Assembly: GCA_902786015.1 (NCBI GenBank)
Contig: CADAAU010000007.1
Coordinates: 1 to 64,000 of the forward strand
Reading direction: 5' to 3'
Length of the DNA stretch: 64,000 bases
DNA from: an uncultured Coriobacteriaceae bacterium
GTDB lineage: Bacteria; Actinomycetota; Coriobacteriia; Coriobacteriales; Atopobiaceae
In this document: positions 50,381 to 58,192 of the stretch, piece after piece
Layout: every line of letters begins with the position of its first letter
Numbering within the stretch: position 1 is the first letter of the stretch
Program-made: the position numbers and the translations under genes
The notes under the pieces: generated by a model
Seen by the model: only the letters and a program-made list of their open reading frames with translations
Database searches by the model: none
What the model was told of the DNA's origin: nothing

Positions 50381-50512
50381 ATGGATCCAAAACAAGAGCA
50401 AACAGACGAGCAATACATTCGTCCCCAGAACGAGGACGACGACGGCTACGATCCCTATTCTGATCGTCCGGCCCCAAGGGAGCCGCTCTTTGAAGAAGAC
50501 CCCTGGTCGTAG
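50381..50512 (+). CDS. Small acidic protein (43 aa)
   Basis: A 43-residue frame 12 nt after the PASTA gene. It is very acidic and Pro/Gln-rich (ends EPLFEEDPWS) with no membrane segment. The ribosome-binding site is weak (AAGG close to the ATG), but codon use is consistent and the gap would otherwise be empty. Likely co-transcribed with the PASTA gene. Function unknown. Confidence 0.5.
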   Translation: MDPKQEQTDEQYIRPQNEDDDGYDPYSDRPAPREPLFEEDPWS

Positions 50513-50558
50513 CTGACCCAAGCACCCGACGTCGTGCGATGCGCGACGTCGGCGGTGC

Positions 50559-50954
50559 CTACATATTGGCGGCTATGAGCTGCCATGCGGCGATGGCAAT
50601 AATAACGAGTACGATCATGATGATGGCGATAGTCGCACGTGATCGCACGGCCGCGTGACGTTCACGCGATGAGAAGATTTGTCGCCTGCCCTTGGGAATC
50701 TCAAGATATTGTCCATAATGCAAATCGCGTTGCAGCTGTGCGACGCCACCTCGGGATCGGTTGTATGCTCGACCGGACAGCGGGTTGCGGCTGCCTACAG
50801 TTACGTTGGAGTCGTGCGTGAATCCAGCGGAAAAGGTCTCGTCCTCTTCGAGGTCGTTGATAGCCTCCTGCGTCTTGCGCGGACGTGCCTTGTGTATATA
50901 TGGCTTGGGGGCAGGCGCGCCCTCAAGTGATTGCTTGATGTCGTTGTCGTCCAT
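50559..50954 (-). CDS. Tail-anchored membrane protein
   Basis: A 131-residue protein starting at ATG 50954 behind AGGAG. The first 105 residues are charged and hydrophilic; a single C-terminal helix (about 108-128, AIIMIVLVIIAIAAW) would anchor it with the N-terminus in the cytoplasm. No catalytic motif. Convergent with the small acidic protein. Function unknown. Confidence 0.75.
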   Translation of the reverse strand: MDDNDIKQSLEGAPAPKPYIHKARPRKTQEAINDLEEDETFSAGFTHDSNVTVGSRNPLSGRAYNRSRGGVAQLQRDLHYGQYLEIPKGRRQIFSSRERHAAVRSRATIAIIMIVLVIIAIAAWQLIAANM

Positions 50955-51083
50955 GAGGACTCCTCCGAGCTCAGGTACAAGTCGTCTGTCTATCATACCC
51001 TCCAATCTGATTTCTAGAAAGGGCGATACAAAACACACAGTGGCTTGAAGAGAGTTTATGAAGCTGAAAACTTGGGTTCACTG

Positions 51084-51108
51084 AATCTTAGTCATAGAGA
51101 CTTAGATT
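51084..51108 (+). promoter_or_regulatory. HspR-type operator upstream of hsp20
   Basis: AATCTTAGT-N7-ACTTAGATT, the most symmetric of three matching sites: nine-base arms with one mismatch. The AGT-N7-ACT core recalls the actinobacterial HAIR element CTTGAGT-N7-ACTCAAG. Confidence 0.72.
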
Positions 51109-51229
51109 TGATGAGTCTATGAAGATAAAGAAACCTGCGTATCTGTGTTTATACAAACCCGGAGCGGGGAATAAGAACACCGTAAGCAAAAAGGATCGCA
51201 AGATCCAAACACGCAGAGGAGTGATAAGC

Positions 51230-51664
51230 ATGGCAAGCATGGTTCCTTATGATCGTTACGGTCGCAGCATTCGTCGCTCGTTCCCGTTCGATGACTTCTT
51301 CGACGACTTCTTTACGTCGCCCCTTGTCTCGGCGTCGAGTGATGCAGCGTTCAAGATGAACGTCGAGGATGCCGGGGAGTCCTACATCGTGACGGCTCAT
51401 CTGGCCGGCGTAGGACGCGACGAGATTGACGTTGAGCTCAACGAGGGTCGCCTTTCGATTTCGGTCGACAAGAAGGAGACCGAGGAGGAAAAGGGCAAGA
51501 ACTTCCTCCACAAAGAGACTCGTGAGTGGAGCGCGACGCGTGGTGTCTATTTGAAGGATGCCGCAGTTGAGGGTCTCTCGGCCAAACTCGAAGATGGTGT
51601 GCTCACGGTCAACGTTCCCAAGCAGGTCGAGAAGGCCAACGTCACAAAGATCAGCATCGACTAG
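51230..51664 (+). CDS. Small heat-shock protein (Hsp20/alpha-crystallin)
   Basis: A 144-residue holdase. The alpha-crystallin domain runs from about residue 40 (FKMNVEDAGESYIVTAHLAG) to the conserved ARL-type segment LEDGVLTVNVPK near the end. N-terminus RSFPFDDFFDDFF is typical. ATG 51230 follows GAGGAG at 8 nt. It has a 120-nt leader after the HspR-type site and a strong terminator. Confidence 0.94.
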   Translation: MASMVPYDRYGRSIRRSFPFDDFFDDFFTSPLVSASSDAAFKMNVEDAGESYIVTAHLAGVGRDEIDVELNEGRLSISVDKKETEEEKGKNFLHKETREWSATRGVYLKDAAVEGLSAKLEDGVLTVNVPKQVEKANVTKISID

Positions 51665-51705
51665 CACGGCCAAATACAATTAGCGCCATAAGCGAAAGCG
51701 CGATG

Positions 51706-51731
51706 CGCCCCTCGGGATATCCTGAGGGGCG
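51706..51731 (+). terminator. Terminator after hsp20
   Basis: Stem CGCCCCTCGGG / CCTGAGGGGCG with a short ATAT loop followed by TTTTGTTGTT, a textbook intrinsic terminator 42 nt after the stop. Confidence 0.82.
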
Positions 51732-51740
51732 TTTTGTTGT

Positions 51741-52577
51741 TCACCACACGGTAAGCGCACGATGCTGGGCCGCCGCACAGATGGTGAGCAAGCCGTCGGG
51801 GGTGCGCGCCTCGGTAAAGGTACTGTCGATTGCCTCGGCTCCCACCGACTCCGCTAGGGTTCTGACGGCGACGCTTGGGCGGTTGTTCTCTTCCGAGAGA
51901 TGCAAGGCGATTACGGTCTCGGTGTCGTGGGTTACGAGTCCGGGAAGTGCCTCGGCTGCCTGCGCGTTCGAAAGATGGCCGGTGGCTCCTCCGACGCGCG
52001 CCTTGAGGTAGGCGGGGTAGGGACCCTTTGCGAGCATACGCGGGTCGTGGTTGGCTTCGATGCCCAGAATGCGACAGCCATAGAGCGCGTCGAGAGCCTC
52101 GTCCCTCAAATAACCCGTATCGGTGACCCAGCCGATGGCATCTAGCACCTCGTCAGAGCCGACGTCGCTGGTGCCGCGGACTTCGAACCTAAAGCCCATG
52201 GGGTCGTTGACGTCATGCGAGGTGGGAAACGCCTGTATGTGCATACCGGCGACCTCGAGCGTCTCGTCGTGGTCGATGAGGCAGAATGGCAGGTCCGACA
52301 AGCCCTTGCGCCCGCCGACGGTCCCGGCGGTCGCATAGAGCGGCCCGTCAAAGTGGTTGCATACCACGCGAAGCCCGGCCACGTGGTCTGAGTGCTCATG
52401 TGTCACAAGAATGGCCTCTATGCGCGACATGTCGCAGCTGGCCTCGGCGGCGCGTTCCAACAGCCGCTTGCGCGAGAGGCCGCAGTCAATGAGCACGGAG
52501 CCGGTCGGGCCTTCTATGACGGCGGCGTTTCCCTTGGATCCACTTGCGAGGACATAAAGATGCAGATGCGGTGTCAT
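51741..52577 (-). CDS. MBL-fold metal-dependent hydrolase, YycJ/WalJ-like
   Basis: A 278-residue metallo-beta-lactamase-fold protein. HEHSDH (60-65) supplies the metal ligands, with FPTSHDV and GIEANHD as later motifs. The start LYVLASGSKGNAAVIEG and the HLSNAQAAEAL segment fit the YycJ/WalJ family, a likely nuclease or phosphodiesterase linked elsewhere to DNA repair and WalRK control; no walRK is nearby. ATG 52577 has only a weak AGAGAG site. Confidence 0.88.
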   Translation of the reverse strand: MTPHLHLYVLASGSKGNAAVIEGPTGSVLIDCGLSRKRLLERAAEASCDMSRIEAILVTHEHSDHVAGLRVVCNHFDGPLYATAGTVGGRKGLSDLPFCLIDHDETLEVAGMHIQAFPTSHDVNDPMGFRFEVRGTSDVGSDEVLDAIGWVTDTGYLRDEALDALYGCRILGIEANHDPRMLAKGPYPAYLKARVGGATGHLSNAQAAEALPGLVTHDTETVIALHLSEENNRPSVAVRTLAESVGAEAIDSTFTEARTPDGLLTICAAAQHRALTVW

Positions 52578-52659
52578 GGGGTCTCTCTTTCTGGCGATCG
52601 AACATGCAAAGTGTAGCAAAGTTACCGTTCACTCCCGGCAGCAGGCCGAAGCGATGGGC

Positions 52660-52748
52660 AGGCGATGGGGGTACCCCCTTTGCCCGAACACTCCAGGGCA
52701 TGTTCGCAGAACGTGTAGGTAAGGCAAAGGGGAGTATCCCCATCGCCT
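52660..52748. repeat. Palindromic intergenic element (GATGGGG family)
   Basis: An 89-bp relative of the element at 35213: AGGCGATGGGGG...CCCCCTTTGCCC on the left, GGCAAAGGGG...CCCCATCGCCT on the right. It lies in the divergent gap between the YycJ-like gene and tilS, in place of a clear promoter. Confidence 0.75.
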
Positions 52749-52810
52749 GCGGGCTCAAATGTGCCATTTTTGCCAGCGCTTTGCTACACTGGCGAAAACG
52801 GGAGGTAATC

Positions 52811-54325
52811 ATGCCAAGTGTGAGTCGAAGATATGCTACGGGTGAACGTCGTTTCGAGCGTCCGTCTGGCGTCGTGAGCGAGGAGCTGCGGGCGCCCGTC
52901 GTGCTCATGGTCTCGGGAGGGGCGGACTCGACGGCATTGCTCGTCTTGGCGGCAACGTCGACGCTCGACATCGACGACGGTCGGGGGCGGGCGCGCATCG
53001 CGCGTGAGCGTCTTCATGTGCTGCACGTCAATCACCAGCTGCGTGGTTTGGACGCGCAGGAAGATGAGGAGTTCGTGCAAGCGCTTGCGGAGCGCTATGG
53101 CATACCATGCACGGTAAAGCGCGCGGACGTAGCCGCCTTGGTCGCCCAGCAGGGGGCGGATGGAAACGCCGAGAACACAGGACGCGAGATTCGCTATGCC
53201 GAGGCGGTGCGTCTGGCCAACGAGCTCAGTGCCCAGATGGGCACGCCGCGTTCGGCCGCGCGCATCGTGACGGCGCACACAGCCAACGATCGCGCCGAGA
53301 CGTTCTTTATGAACGCGATCAAAGGGGCCGGTCCTGCGGGCCTGAGCTCCATACCGCGTCGCCGCAACCGCATCGTGCGACCCCTGCTCGAAAAGACGCA
53401 CCGCGAGTTGTGCGACTTTCTGCGTATGCGGGGCATCGTATGGCGCGAGGATGCAACCAACGACGACACGCGATACCTGCGCGCGTTCGTGCGTCACGAG
53501 GTCATGCCGGTGGTGGAGAGACGCAATCCTCGGGTAACGGCATCGCTCTCTACGACCTGCGACATACTCTCGGACGAGGACTCGTACTTGCATGCGCAGG
53601 CCGCTCGAACGCTTCGTGATTTGACGCGAAGAAGCGCCGAGGGAATGCGGGCGCTCGACGCGGAGCGATTGGCGGCGTGCGACGTTGTGATTGCGCGCCG
53701 GGTCGTGCGTCAGGCGATCATGGCGGTGTGCCCGGCGACGCGTCTTGAGGCTCGTCACGTCGAAGCGGTCCTTCGCTTGGTTGCCGCCGGACGAGGGTCG
53801 CAGGCCCTTCCCCTGGCGGTGGACGCGCGCGTGGAATACGGACTGCTGTTCCTGCGCTCCCACGACGTGGGGGAGAAGCTCGAAGGCTCGTGGCTCGAGG
53901 TCCCTGGAGATATACAGCTTTTGGGCGGACGGCGATTGAGGACCCGCATCATTTCGTTTGACGACGCGGACGACGCGGAGGGACTGGCGCGAGCCCATGG
54001 CAGCGAATGGGGAGGTTCCTCGGTGCTCTTGGATGCCTATGCCTGTGGCGTGGACCCCACGACGGGGGGTCAGCTGTGGGTGGATGCCCCCACGCAGGGG
54101 GAGGTGCTTTGTCCGTTGGGCATGCACGGGCAGTCCAAGCTGTTGTCCGACTTGCTCAACGAGGCAAAGATACCCGCCCCCGATCGTGTTGGCGTGCCGG
54201 TGGTGCATGCGGGGCCACGCGGGCAGGTGTTGTGGGTGGCGGGCGTGCGTGCCGACGAACGCGCCCGTGTGACAAAAGCAACGCGTGTCGCCCTCGAGTT
54301 GACGCTTGCAAACGAGTGGGAGTAG
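52811..54325 (+). CDS. tilS: tRNA(Ile)-lysidine synthase
   Basis: A 504-residue enzyme that makes lysidine at C34 of tRNA-Ile(CAU), switching its decoding to AUA. The PP-loop SGGADST (35-41), the LRGLDAQEDEEF-type loop and the NDRAETFF helix are in place, followed by the C-terminal tRNA-recognition domain. GGAGG lies 5 nt before ATG 52811. Usually found beside hpt and ftsH; here it is convergent with dinB and about 9 kb from ftsH. Confidence 0.93.
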   Translation: MPSVSRRYATGERRFERPSGVVSEELRAPVVLMVSGGADSTALLVLAATSTLDIDDGRGRARIARERLHVLHVNHQLRGLDAQEDEEFVQALAERYGIPCTVKRADVAALVAQQGADGNAENTGREIRYAEAVRLANELSAQMGTPRSAARIVTAHTANDRAETFFMNAIKGAGPAGLSSIPRRRNRIVRPLLEKTHRELCDFLRMRGIVWREDATNDDTRYLRAFVRHEVMPVVERRNPRVTASLSTTCDILSDEDSYLHAQAARTLRDLTRRSAEGMRALDAERLAACDVVIARRVVRQAIMAVCPATRLEARHVEAVLRLVAAGRGSQALPLAVDARVEYGLLFLRSHDVGEKLEGSWLEVPGDIQLLGGRRLRTRIISFDDADDAEGLARAHGSEWGGSSVLLDAYACGVDPTTGGQLWVDAPTQGEVLCPLGMHGQSKLLSDLLNEAKIPAPDRVGVPVVHAGPRGQVLWVAGVRADERARVTKATRVALELTLANEWE

Positions 54326-54353
54326 CCAGCGAGGCTTGACGGCCAACGACATG

Positions 54354-55631
54354 CTAGGCAAAGAACGAGACGGGATGGACGACGTTGTCGCGTTCGGGGT
54401 CGAGCGTGCTGAGTCTGGGATCGCTGAGTTCTCCGAGGCGCCGCACGGCACCGTTGCCAAAGCGCAGGCGGAGCTCGTCGATGGCATGGTCGAGGTCGAG
54501 CATGCGCTGGCGGTGCGTCTCATTCCCAAACACGTCGAGCTGCACATGCGTCTGTGCAGGTTTCAGTCCCGTTGCCCTCACTCCGAGCGCACGCAGCTTT
54601 TCTCCCTTGGAGAAGTCCCAGTCGTCGCAGATGAGCCGTGCCGCCGTCGAGCATATTTCTTTGGTGACCTGAGTAGGGCGCTCGAGCGTGGTTTGTCGCG
54701 AGCGCGAGGCGAGCGTGGAGAAGTCGCGCCCGTACGCGCTTATGGTGCGGGCAGCCAGGCCATGCGCACGGAGGCGCTGCGCGACGGATTCTCCCATGAG
54801 CCAGATGACCTGCCGTGCGCAGACTTCGTCCTCCACGTCAAAGGGCGTGGTGATGCCGTTGCCTATACCCTTCACGACATGCGCGATGTCGCCGAGGCCC
54901 GGCTCGAACGGACGAACGGGGGAGTCGTCAAGCCCACGTGCGAAGGATTGAATCACCGCGCCCATCTTTCCCAGCGTCCTTCTGAGCGCGTAGTCGTCCG
55001 CTCGGGCGAGCTGCCCCACGGTAAAGATGCCCATGCGGTGAAGCTTTCGCTCGGTGGCGGGACCCACGTACAACAGGTCGCGTACCTTGGCAGACCATAC
55101 GATGCGTGCGGCGTTTTCGGTCGTGACCGAGGTGAGTCCGGCGGGCTTGCGATAGTCGGAGCCGAATTTCGCAAAGATCTTGTTCCAAGAGACGCCTACG
55201 GATACGGTGCACCCCAGTTCGTTCCAGATGCGCTGGGCTATAGTGCGGGCGAGAGAGGTTCCATCGTCGTGCGTGTGCCGCAGCGAGTCCGTGACGTCGA
55301 GCCACGCCTCGTCGAGGCCAAAGGGCTCCACGAGGTCGGTGTATTCGTTATAGAGCTTGCGTGCAAGTGCGCTGTAACGCATGTAGAGGCCATAGCGCGG
55401 AGAGACGATGACGGCCTCGGGGCATACCTTGCGCGCCTCCCACAAGGTCATGGCCGTCTTTACCCCGCGTCGCTTGGCGGGGTATGAGGCGGTGAGCACG
55501 ATGCCGTGCCGTGACTCCTCGTCGCCCCCCACGATGAGCGGCAGGCCACGCAGCTCTGGTCGCTCCGCCATCTCCACCGAGGCGTAGAAGCAATTCATGT
55601 CGACATGAAGGATCGTTCGTGATGTGTCCAT
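54354..55631 (-). CDS. dinB: DNA polymerase IV (Y family)
   Basis: A 425-residue Y-family polymerase. The catalytic acids are D11 (HVDMNCFYASVE), E20-region and the D-E pair in GLDEAWLDVT. The little-finger domain follows, with FALGVR-type motif at LRALGVRATGL near the C-terminus. It replicates across lesions at low fidelity. ATG 55631 follows GGGAGGAG. No LexA box was seen upstream by eye. Confidence 0.93.
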   Translation of the reverse strand: MDTSRTILHVDMNCFYASVEMAERPELRGLPLIVGGDEESRHGIVLTASYPAKRRGVKTAMTLWEARKVCPEAVIVSPRYGLYMRYSALARKLYNEYTDLVEPFGLDEAWLDVTDSLRHTHDDGTSLARTIAQRIWNELGCTVSVGVSWNKIFAKFGSDYRKPAGLTSVTTENAARIVWSAKVRDLLYVGPATERKLHRMGIFTVGQLARADDYALRRTLGKMGAVIQSFARGLDDSPVRPFEPGLGDIAHVVKGIGNGITTPFDVEDEVCARQVIWLMGESVAQRLRAHGLAARTISAYGRDFSTLASRSRQTTLERPTQVTKEICSTAARLICDDWDFSKGEKLRALGVRATGLKPAQTHVQLDVFGNETHRQRMLDLDHAIDELRLRFGNGAVRRLGELSDPRLSTLDPERDNVVHPVSFFA

Positions 55632-55714
55632 AACTCCTCCCTTGCTCGATTCGAGACTAACAAGAGAGGGGGACAACAAAGGCCCGGCCGGGCGGAGGGG
55701 ACGTCTGTATCAGA

Positions 55715-55798
55715 GCGGGGGCGGGGTTATGTGCCTGCGCGAGTTCCGCAGGCGAAGCCGAGGACTGTCCGAGCCCAGGCGCATAACCCCGCCCCCGC
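55715..55798. repeat. GC-rich long inverted repeat upstream of rpsA
   Basis: Two 23-bp arms (GCGGGGGCGGGGTTATG... and ...CATAACCCCGCCCCCGC) with one mismatch; inside, a nested 7-bp hairpin GCCTGCG / CGCAGGC. After it, the phrase CGAGGACTGT recurs (55759 and 55803), a short direct repeat. The 425-bp gap between dinB and rpsA holds this element and the rpsA promoter. Confidence 0.75.
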
Positions 55799-55909
55799 CC
55801 GGCGAGGACTGTTTGAGCACGGGGGACATACCCTGCGTCCCTGCCAGGGGCAAAAGAGAACCGAAGGCCGACCGTGTCTCTTTGTTGGGGCGCGAACTTT
55901 TTCTTGCAA

Positions 55910-55938
55910 TTGACACGGGGTAAACGTAATCTTATTAG
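55910..55938 (+). promoter_or_regulatory. Probable rpsA promoter
   Basis: TTGACA at 55910, a 17-bp spacer, then TATTAG at 55933 (or TTATTA one base earlier). It would give a leader of about 110 nt before the TTG start of rpsA. Confidence 0.55.
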
Positions 55939-56056
55939 CGCATGACAATACCTGTCGTGCAAACGTATCTGTCGGCCCCCGAGTACATGTTGGTTTCCAC
56001 TATCTGTTGGCAGCGATCATGACGACCGGGGCCCCGTTTTCGAAAGGGGTCCACCT

Positions 56057-57235
56057 TTGAGTGAGATTCAGAACTCGTCCATCTTTTCTTTGGATGACGT
56101 GTCCGACGATGAGATGAACCAGCTCATCGACGGAACCATTACCGACTTTGACGAGGGCGACCTCGTCACCGGAACGGTCGTCAAGATCGAGCATGATGAG
56201 GTTCTCCTGGACATTGGCTACAAGTCCGAGGGCGTCATCCCCGCGCGCGAGCTTTCCATTCGCAAGGACGTCGATCCGTCCGAGATCGTTGAGCTCGGCG
56301 ATCAGATTGAGGCTCTTGTCCTGCAGAAGGAGGACAAGGAAGGCCGCCTGATCCTCTCGAAGAAGCGTGCCGAGTACGAGCGTGCGTGGAATCGCGTGCA
56401 GGAGCGCTTTGAGTCTGGCGAGAACGTTGAGGGCGAGGTCATCGAGGTTGTTAAGGGTGGCCTGATTCTGGACATTGGCCTGCGCGGCTTCCTGCCCGCG
56501 TCGCTCGTCGACCTCCGCCGCGTCAAGGACCTCACCGCCTATCTGGGCACGCGCATCGAGGCTCGCGTCATCGAGATGGACCGCAACCGCAACAACGTGG
56601 TTCTCTCTCGCCGTGTCGTCCTCGAGGAGGCCCGTCGCGCCGAGCGTCAGGAGATTCTCTCCAAGCTCCGCAAGGGCATGCGCCTCAAGGGCACCGTCTC
56701 GTCCATCGTGGACTTTGGCGCCTTCGTGGACCTCGGCGGCATCGACGGCCTGGTCCACATCTCCGAGCTCAGCTGGAATCACGTCAACCACCCCTCCGAG
56801 GTCGTCAAGGTCGGCCAGGAGGTCGAGGTCGAGGTACTGGACGTGGACCTCAACCGCGAGCGCATCTCCTTGGGCCTCAAGCAGACCACCGAGGATCCTT
56901 GGCGCACGCTGGTCAAGAAGTACCCCGTGGGCGTCATCGTCGAGGGCACCGTCACCAAGCTCGTCTCGTTTGGTGCGTTCGTGGACCTGGGCGACGGCGT
57001 CGAGGGCCTCGTGCACATCTCCGAGATGGCCAGCAAGCACGTGGACACCCCCTCGCAGGTATGCACCGTTGGTGATGTCGTGCAGGTCAAGGTCATGGAG
57101 ATCGACCTCGACCGTCGCCGCATCTCCCTCTCGATGAAGTCTGCCGCCGAGGACCTCAACATCGAGGTTGTCGTCAACTCGCTTGACGAGCCCGAGGCCG
57201 AGGCTGTCGAGGTCGTCGAGGAGGATGCCGAGTAG
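56057..57235 (+). CDS. rpsA: 30S ribosomal protein S1
   Basis: A 392-residue protein with four S1 RNA-binding domains (about 35-105, 120-185, 205-275, 290-360; FGAFVDLGG...GLVHISELS is typical) and an acidic tail. The four-domain form is usual in Gram-positive bacteria, against six in E. coli. The start is TTG 56057, with AAAGGGGT about 7 nt upstream. It helps place mRNA on the ribosome. Confidence 0.95.
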   Translation: MSEIQNSSIFSLDDVSDDEMNQLIDGTITDFDEGDLVTGTVVKIEHDEVLLDIGYKSEGVIPARELSIRKDVDPSEIVELGDQIEALVLQKEDKEGRLILSKKRAEYERAWNRVQERFESGENVEGEVIEVVKGGLILDIGLRGFLPASLVDLRRVKDLTAYLGTRIEARVIEMDRNRNNVVLSRRVVLEEARRAERQEILSKLRKGMRLKGTVSSIVDFGAFVDLGGIDGLVHISELSWNHVNHPSEVVKVGQEVEVEVLDVDLNRERISLGLKQTTEDPWRTLVKKYPVGVIVEGTVTKLVSFGAFVDLGDGVEGLVHISEMASKHVDTPSQVCTVGDVVQVKVMEIDLDRRRISLSMKSAAEDLNIEVVVNSLDEPEAEAVEVVEEDAE

Positions 57236-57272
57236 TCGGTATCCCTTTTTGGCGAATCTACATGAGGCTTTT

Positions 57273-57307
57273 GCCCCCGTCTCTGTGCAGTTGCAGGAGC
57301 CGGGGGC
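57273..57307. terminator. Terminator between rpsA and the MGMT-type gene
   Basis: Stem GCCCCCG / CGGGGGC with a 21-nt loop followed by TTCTTT on the plus strand; also GC-stem plus AAAAGCC-flank on the other. Serves convergent genes. Confidence 0.6.
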
Positions 57308-57322
57308 TTCTTTATGCCGTGA

Positions 57323-57631
57323 CTATGCCTCCCATGTGTGATGGCGCATGTCGACGTGGCCGTTTGCCAAGAACGTCACGCCTTCTGCCTCAAGGAGGCG
57401 TCGTTGCTCGTCGGGACCGCCAAAGGCAAATGCGGGTGCGAGTGCGCCATCTTTAAACACCACGCGATGACAGGGAATGATGCCAGGCTCGGGGTTGACG
57501 TGCAGGGCGTAGCCCACGAAGCGGGCGTTGCGAGGACGTCCCACCATGCGTGCGATCTGTCCGTACGTTGCCACGCGTCCCGGTGGAATTTGGCGAACCA
57601 CTTCGTATACGCTGTCGTTGAAGGCACCCAT
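57323..57631 (-). CDS. MGMT-family DNA alkylguanine transferase-like protein
   Basis: A 102-residue protein made only of the C-terminal MGMT/Ada transferase domain. The IPCHRVV motif keeps the alkyl-accepting cysteine (C54), unlike alkyltransferase-like proteins in which it is replaced by Trp. PPGRVATYGQIARM is the helix-turn-helix segment. It should remove alkyl groups from O6-guanine, or flag them for other repair. No N-terminal domain is present. Confidence 0.9.
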   Translation of the reverse strand: MGAFNDSVYEVVRQIPPGRVATYGQIARMVGRPRNARFVGYALHVNPEPGIIPCHRVVFKDGALAPAFAFGGPDEQRRLLEAEGVTFLANGHVDMRHHTWEA

Positions 57632-57639
57632 GTCAGCGC

Positions 57640-57864
57640 CTATCCGTGCGTGTATTTGGTGGCTGCGTGCAACATGTTTATCTCGGCAAGCTCGAGCTTC
57701 CCGTCGATGTAGGGTGCGTACATGGCATCGATGCTTCCCACGCCCATGCTACACCCGCTGCATTGCTCGCAGCTTGCGTCGCCACACCAGTCGAGCCCCT
57801 GCGCGACGATCTGCATGCGCTCCTCTCGCGTCGTGTCCTTTATGAGCGTGCTCTTGCGTGCCAT
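57640..57864 (-). CDS. Small Cys-rich hypothetical protein (74 aa)
   Basis: A 74-residue protein; ATG 57864 follows a perfect AAAGGAG. The centre reads WCGDASCEQCSGCSMG, giving CxxxxCxxCxxC, a possible metal or Fe-S site. It ends 8 nt before the MGMT-type start and may be co-transcribed. Family not recognised. Confidence 0.8.
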   Translation of the reverse strand: MARKSTLIKDTTREERMQIVAQGLDWCGDASCEQCSGCSMGVGSIDAMYAPYIDGKLELAEINMLHAATKYTHG

Positions 57865-57991
57865 GACCACTCCTTTCTGGTATTCGTCTATTGTAACGCC
57901 AAGGTGGGCTTGAAGGATTATTGTTTCAAGTTGGTGGCAGTGAGGCATATGGCAAAAGAAGTATGGCAAAGTACTTTTGGGAGGTCTTTGC

Positions 57992-58060
57992 ATGAGCAAG
58001 TCGACATCGTCACTAGTGTTTTTGTACCCCACGTTGCGGGGTCTGCTTCGACTTATCTAG
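57992..58060 (+). CDS. Leucine-rich leader peptide of leuA (22 aa)
   Basis: A 22-residue peptide with GGGAGG at 7 nt upstream. It contains six leucines (codons 8, 11, 15, 18, 19, 21), including the run Leu-Leu-Arg-Leu-Ile just before TAG. It is followed directly by a terminator hairpin and then leuA. This is the layout of ribosome-mediated attenuation: scarce charged tRNA-Leu would stall the ribosome and release leuA. No T-box motif was seen. Confidence 0.72.
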   Translation: MSKSTSSLVFLYPTLRGLLRLI

Positions 58061-58109
58061 GGCCTCACAGGTTTTGTGATGTGCTCGCAGTGACGAGGCC
58101 CACTTTTTG
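58060..58109 (+). terminator. leuA attenuator hairpin
   Basis: Stem GGGCCTC / GAGGCCC (58060-58101) enclosing smaller pairings (CACAGGTTTTGTG), then ACTTTTTG. The base of the stem overlaps the leader-peptide stop codon. Confidence 0.7.
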
Positions 58110-58192
58110 CGCGACGCATACCATGCATTTGCACTAGACTCTTCTTCATCCAACACAGCGGTCCGCCGTTTTCAATCGAAAGGTCGTTAGCT

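Noticed and set aside
57865..58190. T-box riboswitch before leuA
   Set aside because: No T-box sequence (TGGNACCGCG-like) was found; a Leu-rich leader peptide explains the terminator better.
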